Source: an uncultured Oscillospiraceae bacterium (GTDB lineage Bacteria; Bacillota; Clostridia; Oscillospirales; Oscillospiraceae). Taken from it: a stretch of DNA of 9,045 nt. The stretch covers positions 1 through 9,045 of the forward strand of contig CAKSXP010000060.1 in NCBI GenBank assembly GCA_934515035.1, in the 5' to 3' direction. The notes beneath the pieces were generated by a model. It saw only the letters and a list, made by a program, of their open reading frames with translations, was not told the origin of the DNA and searched no databases. The position numbers and the translations under genes are program-made. Positions 1-4,087 of the stretch are shown piece after piece. Position 1 is the stretch's first letter; each line of letters starts with the position of its first letter.

Positions 1-1071
1 GGCATATGCTTCATCGGGCGAAAGCTCTCTGAATTCCTCCAGCCACGGAAACAGGGAGTCCAGACTCGCAAGCTGATATTCAAGCTGCTTGCACCGGAGC
101 TGAAGCTCCCGCTTTTCCTTTGATATCCTCGACACCTCGTCAGCGGCGCGCCGGGCAGGCGGTTTTTTGCGGAGCAGAGCCAGGGCCGTCTGCTTGTCGG
201 CCTCTTCGGACAAGTCCGCCAGGTACTTCGAGGCCCAGGGGAATGACAGTGAGCGCTCCTTTATAATGCCATTGAGGACCTCAAGCTCTTTCCGGTTCTT
301 TCTCAGAGCGGTTTCCGTTTCATCCAAAGTTGTGCGCTGTACACAGATTTTTTGTTCGATCACGGCATCATCGTAGGAGGCGAGCAGCCCAAGCTCCACG
401 GCGAGCCTGTACATATGCTTGCATGGCTGGCGGCGGAAGGTATAATCCTCACACGTGCAGCTTGTGAGCGTCACGCTATATACATTTCCGCTTTGCCCTC
501 TTATCCAACAACGCGCCTCCGGCGTTCCCTGAAAAGCCATCGGCTCCGATATTGCAGAGACGAGGCGGTCCGGAATCTCAGCCGGAGGATTGCCGAAAGC
601 GGCAAAGAGCGGGGCAGAGGCGAGAAAGCCCTTGTTTACTCCGTCGGAGATATATTTCAGAACCTTAAGCCGGGAAGTGGACTCGGCCCGTTTAAGATCT
701 TCTCTCAGCGACTGAATTTCGCTCTTGTGCTTTTCCTTGAGCGATTGCAGTTCACTTTTGTGCTGCTTCTTCAGTGACCGAATCTCGTCTTTTTTCAGTG
801 TTGCATCAAACCAACGGTCGTTTTCGATTTTTTTCTTTAATTCATAGATTTCCGATCGATACACTATTAACAGGAAACGATGAGTAAGAACACATGAAAT
901 CAAAGAAAGGGATAATATAACGATAATAGATGGACAGTTCACCTGCGCGGCTTCTGACACCCCAACAGATATGCAGAGGTCGTGTATCCAGTGCCATAAC
1001 CCAACACAGAGAAAGCAGGCAGTGCCGTATAGACAAATGAAGCAGAACAGCTCAAACTTATGACCCTTCAT
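1..1071 (-). CDS. Membrane-anchored SWIM zinc-finger protein with coiled coil (partial, C-terminus off window)
   Basis: An open frame of 357 codons runs off the left edge. It starts at ATG 1071-1069 with an AAAGGA ribosome binding site about 10 nt upstream and an in-frame TAG at 1077-1075, so no earlier start exists. Residues about 6-30 and 48-72 are hydrophobic and look like two membrane segments. Residues about 75-135 are a charged coiled coil containing 11-residue repeats. Residues 205-219 form C205-x-C207-x9-C217-x-H219, the SWIM zinc-finger signature, preceded by a beta-like stretch (CWIRGQSGNVYSVTLTS) typical of these domains. The remainder is helical and charged. SWIM domains bind DNA or protein. 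The combination with a membrane anchor is not one I can name, so function is unknown. It points the same way as the repressor gene and lies beyond it, where prophages often carry lysogenic cargo, but it could also be host DNA flanking the element. Confidence 0.8.
   Translation of the reverse strand, partial: MKGHKFELFCFICLYGTACFLCVGLWHWIHDLCISVGVSEAAQVNCPSIIVILSLSLISCVLTHRFLLIVYRSEIYELKKKIENDRWFDATLKKDEIRSLKKQHKSELQSLKEKHKSEIQSLREDLKRAESTSRLKVLKYISDGVNKGFLASAPLFAAFGNPPAEIPDRLVSAISEPMAFQGTPEARCWIRGQSGNVYSVTLTSCTCEDYTFRRQPCKHMYRLAVELGLLASYDDAVIEQKICVQRTTLDETETALRKNRKELEVLNGIIKERSLSFPWASKYLADLSEEADKQTALALLRKKPPARRAADEVSRISKEKRELQLRCKQLEYQLASLDSLFPWLEEFRELSPDEAYA
709..774 (-). repeat. Tandem 33-bp coding repeat (two hendecads) in the SWIM protein coiled coil
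   Basis: Two adjacent 33-bp units encode LKKQHKSELQS and LKEKHKSEIQS (residues 100-121), followed by the partial unit LREDL. The DNA units match at about 24 of 33 positions, with most differences at third codon positions or conservative changes. An 11-residue period is the hendecad pattern of near-straight or right-handed coiled coils. Confidence 0.8.
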
Positions 1072-1120
1072 GCACTATCGTTCCTTTATTATCTGTATAA
1101 AAATAATTATCGGCAGGATA

Positions 1121-1148
1121 TTGTAAATGGCGGAAAATATGGTATTAT
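1121..1148 (+). promoter_or_regulatory. Candidate sigma-A promoter for the 51-aa ORF
   Basis: TTGTAA (1121-1126), a 16-nt spacer and TATTAT (1143-1148). The last spacer bases supply TGG, giving an extended -10. The expected start near 1155 is about 45 nt upstream of the ATG at 1200. The region is AT-rich, so chance matches are possible. Confidence 0.45.
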
Positions 1149-1199
1149 TAGAGAGACGTCAAAACAGACAGAGGCCATGTCGGAAAGGAGAACCCTTTC

Positions 1200-1355
1200 A
1201 TGCAAGCCCATGACGAAGATAAAGAGATCCTGGAAAAGTTCCGGCGGCTGAGCCGGGAGAATCAGACCAGAGTTATTGAAGCTCTAGCAGAGTATCTATC
1301 TTTTCAAGCAGCCATTTCTTCTGATCAGGCGTCATCCGGCAAAGCAACTCCATAA
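1200..1355 (+). CDS. Small helical protein, convergent with the repressor gene
   Basis: This 51-aa ORF begins with ATG at 1200 behind a strong GGAAAGGAG ribosome binding site about 8 nt upstream, and ends at TAA 1353-1355. Residues about 5-37 form a charged amphipathic helical stretch with the pattern L-x3-R-x-LSRENQ-x-R-VIEALAEYL. This resembles the C-terminal tail of the facing repressor (LMELLCRMTPDQKKWLLEKI) and the helical tails of many small XRE regulators. It overlaps the 3' end of the repressor gene by 83 bp on the opposite strand. Its own promoter candidate lies at 1121-1148. Function is unknown; a role in modulating the repressor, through protein contact or antisense transcription, is only inferred. 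The last 15 or so residues fall in repressor antisense and look less protein-like. Confidence 0.55.
   Translation: MQAHDEDKEILEKFRRLSRENQTRVIEALAEYLSFQAAISSDQASSGKATP
1234..1256 (-). terminator. Weak candidate intrinsic terminator of the repressor gene
   Basis: Read leftward, CCGGC (1256-1252), a 6-nt loop and GCCGG (1245-1241) are followed by AAC and four T (1237-1234). It sits about 17 nt past the repressor stop codon. Two G-T pairs could extend the stem. The T-run is short and the hairpin lies within the small ORF on the other strand, so this is tentative. Confidence 0.35.
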
Positions 1356-1602
1356 GCTGTACATCAAGTGGATCACCGGGCTCGTCCCCTTTGGGGGTGG
1401 GCTCTTTTTTTATATCCGTGCGCCCAAGCAGATAGTCCACAGATACGCCGAAATGATCGGCAAGCGTACAGAGTGTGGTGTAATCCGGTTCACGTTTCCC
1501 GATTTCAATATTTGTGTAAGCGGCTCTTGTGATGCCAATAATTGCGGCGATTTCAGCCTGCGTTTCTCCTGATGAGAGACGAAGTTCTTTTAAGCGTGTC
1601 AT
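1273..1602 (-). CDS. XRE-family phage repressor (CI-like)
   Basis: This 109-aa DNA-binding protein has an N-terminal helix-turn-helix. The first HTH helix is about residues 14-23 (TQAEIAAIIG) and the recognition helix is residues 24-33 (ITRAAYTNIE), followed by the usual GKREP and a VSVDYLLGR end to the domain. A charged linker (about 62-78) leads to a C-terminal helical region (81-109, LMELLCRMTPDQ...) likely used for oligomerisation. There is no LexA-type Ser/Lys peptidase domain, so induction would not be by RecA-stimulated self-cleavage. The ATG has a GAGGTG site 5 nt upstream. It is divergent from the Cro-like gene across an operator-rich region, which fits the role of lysogeny repressor. 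Its promoter at 1648-1620 contains an operator, implying autoregulation. Confidence 0.9.
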   Translation of the reverse strand: MTRLKELRLSSGETQAEIAAIIGITRAAYTNIEIGKREPDYTTLCTLADHFGVSVDYLLGRTDIKKEPTPKGDEPGDPLDVQLMELLCRMTPDQKKWLLEKIDTLLELQ

Positions 1603-1610
1603 ATCAACAC
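1596..1610. promoter_or_regulatory. Weak operator-like site over the repressor start codon
   Basis: GTGTC-atatc-AACAC is a near match to the operators at 1628-1742 (left half exact, right half one base from GACAC). It overlaps the repressor ribosome binding site and start codon, so part of it is fixed by coding and may be coincidence. Confidence 0.35.
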
Positions 1611-1619
1611 CTCAATTAA

Positions 1620-1648
1620 ATAATAATGTTTCGAACGGAAACTGGCAA
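1620..1648 (-). promoter_or_regulatory. Leftward promoter of the repressor gene
   Basis: On the minus strand, TTGCCA (1648-1643), a 17-nt spacer and TATTAT (1625-1620) match the sigma-A consensus at 5 of 6 positions in each box. The spacer is occupied by the operator at 1628-1642. The predicted start near 1613 leaves only about a 10-nt leader, with the ribosome binding site at its very 5' end. Confidence 0.6.
1628..1642. promoter_or_regulatory. Operator O1 (in repressor promoter spacer)
   Basis: GTTTC-gaacg-GAAAC has perfect 5-bp inverted arms around a 5-bp centre. It is one of four sites of the same 15-bp shape and lies wholly inside the 17-bp spacer of the leftward promoter, where a bound XRE dimer would block RNA polymerase. 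Confidence 0.7.
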
Positions 1649-1664
1649 TAGCATAACTTAATTT

Positions 1665-1679
1665 GTGTCAAAACGAAAC
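1665..1679. promoter_or_regulatory. Operator O2 (midway between the two promoters)
   Basis: GTGTC-aaaac-GAAAC is nearly identical to the site at 1728-1742 (14 of 15 bases). Its centre at 1672 is about 60 bp upstream of both predicted transcription starts, roughly equidistant, so it could bridge or cooperate with either promoter-bound dimer. Confidence 0.7.
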
Positions 1680-1697
1680 AAAAATTTTTAAAAGGCC

Positions 1698-1726
1698 TTG
1701 ACAACGTGTCTTAAAGACACTATAAT
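1698..1726 (+). promoter_or_regulatory. Rightward early promoter (PR-like)
   Basis: TTGACA (1698-1703), exactly 17 nt, then TATAAT (1721-1726): a perfect sigma-A consensus. It drives the Cro-like gene and probably the whole rightward operon. One operator fills its spacer and another starts 2 nt after the -10 box, so it should be tightly repressible. Confidence 0.9.
1706..1720. promoter_or_regulatory. Operator O3 (in early promoter spacer)
   Basis: GTGTCTT-a-AAGACAC is a perfect 15-bp palindrome with a single central base. It fits the GTGTC-N5-GA(A/C)AC pattern and sits entirely between the -35 and -10 boxes of the rightward promoter. Confidence 0.8.
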
Positions 1727-1727
1727 T

Positions 1728-1742
1728 GTGTCAAAGCGAAAC
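1728..1742. promoter_or_regulatory. Operator O4 (at the early transcription start)
   Basis: GTGTC-aaagc-GAAAC differs from O2 at one base and begins 2 nt downstream of the early -10 box, covering the likely transcription start. Its centre is 22 bp from that of O3, about two helical turns, suitable for side-by-side dimers on one face. Confidence 0.75.
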
Positions 1743-1758
1743 ATTCGGAGGTGAAAGA

Positions 1759-1953
1759 ATGATCCGGATTAAAGAAAGTCGATGCGAAAAAGGACTTACA
1801 TGCCAGCATGTCGCTACGCAAGTCGGTATTTCGAGAAGCGCATATTCGAACATCGAAAACGGTAAGCGCCGGCCGAGCGTTGACACGGCGAAGAAGATCG
1901 CCGCCGTGCTGGGCTTTGACTGGACGAGGTTTTTTGACGAGGACGAAGGATGA
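1759..1953 (+). CDS. Cro-like XRE regulator
   Basis: This 64-aa protein is almost entirely one helix-turn-helix domain. Its recognition helix, residues 24-33 (ISRSAYSNIE), aligns without gaps to the repressor's ITRAAYTNIE, with NIE and GKR also shared, so both should bind the same operators. It lacks the repressor's C-terminal helical region, as expected for Cro. The ATG at 1759 follows GGAGGTG by 6 nt. A TTG at 1726 in the same frame lies inside the -10 box and cannot be the start of a transcript made from this promoter. It is the first gene of the rightward operon and would switch off repressor synthesis after induction. Confidence 0.88.
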   Translation: MIRIKESRCEKGLTCQHVATQVGISRSAYSNIENGKRRPSVDTAKKIAAVLGFDWTRFFDEDEG

Positions 1954-2085
1954 GCGGGGCGTTTTGACACAGTTCGGTTTGCAATTCCTCCGTCACGGCA
2001 TTGGCAAGGACGAGCCCCGGCGGGGGAGAGCAAAAAGGCTAACCGCGGGAGCGGGCGCATAGAATTTTTCCGGAGGTGATGGAAG

Positions 2086-2289
2086 ATGGCAGAAGAACAA
2101 TATCCCATCCGCACGAGAGAGGACACGCCGAACGGCTACATAATACGCACCGACTGGGGGCCGAAGCTCGGAGTTTCCATAAGCGAGGTCATTATCCCCC
2201 CGGCGACCGAAGAGGAGATAAAGAAAAACCGGGAGAACCTTGACCGCATACTGGCGACGATGGGCTACCGGCTTGTGATGGACTGGTAA
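2086..2289 (+). CDS. Small phage protein of unknown function (67 aa)
   Basis: ATG at 2086 follows CCGGAGGTGATGG, a strong ribosome binding site. The product is acidic to neutral, with a beta-like N-terminal half (residues about 16-38, including GYIIRTDWGPKLGVSISEVI) and a C-terminal helix (about 42-60, EEEIKKNRENLDRILATMG). No cysteines, signal or membrane segment are visible. It is the second gene of the early operon, 132 bp after the Cro-like gene; that gap has no convincing gene. I do not recognise a characterised family. Confidence 0.75.
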   Translation: MAEEQYPIRTREDTPNGYIIRTDWGPKLGVSISEVIIPPATEEEIKKNRENLDRILATMGYRLVMDW

Positions 2290-2307
2290 AGAAGGAGAAG
2301 AGAGTAC

Positions 2308-2406
2308 ATGAGCAAAAACGGGCTTTACGGGCTTCTGCTGGCCGCGCTGTGCATTATCACGGTGCTGGCGGATAACCTCTACTGCGTGCTTGCGGGGGTG
2401 GGCTGA
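2308..2406 (+). CDS. 32-aa single-pass membrane peptide
   Basis: ATG at 2308 follows GAAGGAGAAGAGAG, a good ribosome binding site, 18 bp after the previous stop. Residues about 6-21 (LYGLLLAALCIITVLA) form one hydrophobic helix, flanked by MSKNG and a short tail with one Cys (C26). The stop at 2404-2406 is 3 nt before the next start, which suggests translational coupling. Tiny membrane peptides of this kind are common in phage early operons; the function is unknown. Confidence 0.6.
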   Translation: MSKNGLYGLLLAALCIITVLADNLYCVLAGVG

Positions 2407-2409
2407 CGG

Positions 2410-2874
2410 ATGGGGGACAAGAGATGCAGGAGCTGCAAATACTACGCGCACCAGTCCGGCAGCTGCGACTTTCTGCTGCTGACGGGCTGCCGCAGGGGCT
2501 GCAAGGCCGGGCACGGGTGCACGCGGTATATCCCCGGGAAGAACCGTCCGGCGGCGCCGGGCCACGCGCCGTGGCCCAGCCCGTCCGCGGCGGCAGAAAG
2601 GATGAACAGGCGGGCACAGTTTGCCGCGCTTTACGAAGCGGGGCGCAACGACAGCGAGATCGCGCGGGAGCTGCAATGCCATCCCGGCACGGTCGGGTAC
2701 TGGAGAAAGAGTCTCGGACTGCCGACACAGAAGGCGAGAAAGAAAATGGCAAAGGACGAAGCACATGGAAAACGAACTGAACGAGCTGCGGCGAAGGACC
2801 GTGGCGCAGGCGATGGAGATCAGCCGACTGAAAACCGAGAACGCGATGCTCGAGCGGGACAACGCGGAGCTTGA
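2410..2874 (+). CDS. Cys-rich (zinc-binding-like) helix-turn-helix phage protein
   Basis: The 154-aa product starts with a Cys cluster: C6-x2-C9, C19, C27, C31 and C37, in the style CRSCKYY...SCDFLLLTG...GC, which I recognise from small Clostridia-phage proteins and which probably binds zinc. A Pro/Ala linker (47-62) leads to a helix-turn-helix at about residues 68-101 (LYEAGRNDSEIARELQ, then PGTVGYWRKSLG), of the sigma-region-4 or resolvase type, suggesting DNA binding. The ATG lies 3 nt after the previous stop, with GGGGGTGG upstream. From residue 119 the frame overlaps the next gene for 110 bp, and this tail is low-complexity and unlike a folded domain. It may be a by-product of the neighbour's coding, or the gene may have lost an earlier stop. 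Confidence 0.72.
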   Translation: MGDKRCRSCKYYAHQSGSCDFLLLTGCRRGCKAGHGCTRYIPGKNRPAAPGHAPWPSPSAAAERMNRRAQFAALYEAGRNDSEIARELQCHPGTVGYWRKSLGLPTQKARKKMAKDEAHGKRTERAAAKDRGAGDGDQPTENRERDARAGQRGA

Positions 2875-3019
2875 CCGCCGCAACGGGCGCACACGGTGCA
2901 GGAGTTGCGCCAGCTGTAAGCCGGACCGGATATTCATCCGCTGCGAGGACTGGGGCAAGACCACCAGTCCCGACGGCTGGTGCTACAGATTCCGGCCGAG
3001 GCCGGACGAGAGAAGGTGA
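2765..3019 (+). CDS. Small coiled-coil protein with C-terminal Cys cluster
   Basis: This 84-aa ORF starts at ATG 2765 with AAAGGA 7 nt upstream, inside the 3' end of the HTH gene in another frame. Residues about 4-40 form a leucine-zipper-like coiled coil (MENELNELRRR...EISRLKTENAMLERDNAELDRR). Then come C45-x2-C48-x2-C51, C60 and C73, a likely zinc site ending in a GWCYRF motif. The CRSC tetrapeptide is shared with the preceding protein. A dimer formed through the coil with a metal-bound tail is the simplest reading; the partner is unknown. The frame is open upstream to 2621, but that part reads like an antiparallel shadow, so the internal ATG is preferred. Confidence 0.75.
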   Translation: MENELNELRRRTVAQAMEISRLKTENAMLERDNAELDRRNGRTRCRSCASCKPDRIFIRCEDWGKTTSPDGWCYRFRPRPDERR

Positions 3020-3049
3020 GGGCACACGTTTGGACCACGACTGAAAACC

Positions 3050-3400
3050 GTGCCCTGCCGCGTTTGCGGCGGGGCTGTGGTTTTTATAAGGCTGCCGGGC
3101 GGAAAAAAGATGCCCTGCAACGCACAGGCTGTGCGATATCGCCCCGACACCGGAGGCACGGTTTTTTACAGCCCGGACGGGCACGCGGAGAAGGGGATCG
3201 AATGCACGGACCCAGCTCAGCGGCTGCGCATCGGCTACCGGCCGCACTGGGCAAGCTGTCCCGCCGGGAAGCCGGAATTCCGCAAATGGAACGCGAAGGC
3301 CGCGCGGGAACCGAGGAAGGGCGAACAGCCCGAAAAGCCCGAGCCCGGCGCGGGAGCAACGCAGGAATACGAACAGCTGGCGCTGTTTGAATATTATTAA
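3050..3400 (+). CDS. Zinc-ribbon-like phage protein with C-terminal QLALF motif
   Basis: The 116-aa product has PC3-RVC6-GG at its N-terminus, MPC23, C52, and H67-x2-C70 in a GYRPHWASCP motif. This is a pattern I recognise from small Clostridia-phage proteins and a probable zinc-binding fold. A Pro/Glu/Lys-rich linker (about 84-104) ends in QLALFEYY. QLALF (109-113) fits the bacterial sliding-clamp-binding pentapeptide consensus (QL-x-LF). The start is uncertain: GTG at 3050 is used here, but it lacks a close ribosome binding site (AAGGTGAGG is about 28 nt away), and CTG at 3041 would add Met-Lys-Thr before Val. A 4-codon TTG frame ending at 3044 could couple the two. The stop is 11 nt before the next start. 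Confidence 0.72.
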   Translation: MPCRVCGGAVVFIRLPGGKKMPCNAQAVRYRPDTGGTVFYSPDGHAEKGIECTDPAQRLRIGYRPHWASCPAGKPEFRKWNAKAAREPRKGEQPEKPEPGAGATQEYEQLALFEYY

Positions 3401-3411
3401 GGAGAATCGAC

Positions 3412-3708
3412 ATGGTAACGGAACAGGAACTGAAGAATGCTGCCCGCCAGACGGCAGTGACGGCCGCGGAGCTTATAATGCCCGCAAGCTCGCCCAAAGA
3501 GGAATGGGCGAGCCTCAAGCTGTATCTGGAGCTGGCGGAGGACACCAGAAAGCGCGTGGACGCGCTCATGAAGGACCTCTGGACGGCCGTGCGGGAGAGG
3601 AACCCCGACGCTTTCAGCGCCTATGAACAGGAGCTGGAGCACACGGCGAGCGAGCTTATCGCCGCATGGGCATATGTCGCCGCGACAGCGGGGATATCTT
3701 ACGACTGA
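3412..3708 (+). CDS. Helical phage protein of unknown function (98 aa)
   Basis: ATG at 3412 follows AAGGAG by 7 nt. The protein is almost all helix: residues about 4-24, 28-61 and 65-92, with charged and hydrophobic positions alternating. It has no cysteines, signal or membrane segment, and no recognisable catalytic motif. It lies in the early operon between the zinc-ribbon-like gene and the PcfK-like gene. I do not recognise the family; a small structural or regulatory helical bundle is the most that can be said. Confidence 0.75.
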   Translation: MVTEQELKNAARQTAVTAAELIMPASSPKEEWASLKLYLELAEDTRKRVDALMKDLWTAVRERNPDAFSAYEQELEHTASELIAAWAYVAATAGISYD

Positions 3709-3749
3709 GAAACAACACCAATTATTATTAACAAAAGGAATGAAGAACA

Positions 3750-4079
3750 ATGCTGACAACAGCTATTGCAAAGATCGAGAGCCAGCAGCCGAAGGAACGC
3801 ACGGCGGTCTGGATGGTCGGAGAGCAGCTGAAGGACATGCTGCGGGAAAACCCCGGCTGGGCGGAGATCATAGCGCGTGACCTCGACATCAAAGAGATGG
3901 GCCTTGCCTGCTGCGAGAAAAAGATCAAGGAATATGCAGACAAGCACAAGACCGGGAACTTTGCCTGCGTTACGGGCGCGGAGGCCGGGGACATCATCCG
4001 CGAATTTTACGGTCTGACGGAGGAGGATGCCGCCGCTTCCTCCGCGCTGGACGTTATCGACCTTGCGGACTTTATGTGA
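3750..4079 (+). CDS. PcfK-like protein
   Basis: The 109-aa product matches the pattern of PcfK-like proteins, named after a gene of the Enterococcus conjugative plasmid pCF10 and found in many Firmicutes phages. Features are the MLRENPGWAEIIARDL helix (about 30-45), the K-x-IKEYADKHK segment (57-67), the ACVT-x-x-EAGDIIREFYGL segment (72-89) and a Ser/Ala linker leading to a C-terminal VIDLADFM. The ATG follows AAAAGGAATG at a loose spacing of about 9-12 nt. The next gene encodes a PcfJ-like protein, the usual partner, which supports the call. Biochemical function is not established; the pair is assumed to act in DNA metabolism. Confidence 0.82.
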   Translation: MLTTAIAKIESQQPKERTAVWMVGEQLKDMLRENPGWAEIIARDLDIKEMGLACCEKKIKEYADKHKTGNFACVTGAEAGDIIREFYGLTEEDAAASSALDVIDLADFM

Positions 4080-4087
4080 GGCGCGGC

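Noticed and set aside
352..777. 141-aa plus-strand open frame in the left region
   Set aside because: It is the antisense of the SWIM protein gene. The minus frame has a zinc-finger motif, a coiled coil and a good start, while this frame has no ribosome binding site or domain pattern.
842..1036. 64-aa minus-strand frame, hydrophobic and Cys-rich
   Set aside because: It lies in a different frame inside the N-terminal membrane segments of the SWIM gene, which has a better start and continues through the motif-bearing region.
1665..1679. TTGACA on the minus strand within operator O2 as the repressor -35 box
   Set aside because: The matching -10 would be a poor TATTGC at 15-nt spacing. TTGCCA-17-TATTAT further downstream is a much better fit.
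1950..1967. Five-codon frame (MSGAF) overlapping the Cro-like stop as ATGA
   Set aside because: Too short to support as a gene; no motif or conservation evidence is available.
1954..2085. Possible small gene between the Cro-like and 67-aa genes
   Set aside because: Open stretches exist in two frames, but none has a start codon with a ribosome binding site; the only signal is a degenerate operator match. A CCCCGgCGGGG palindrome near 2016-2026 has too small a loop for a terminator.
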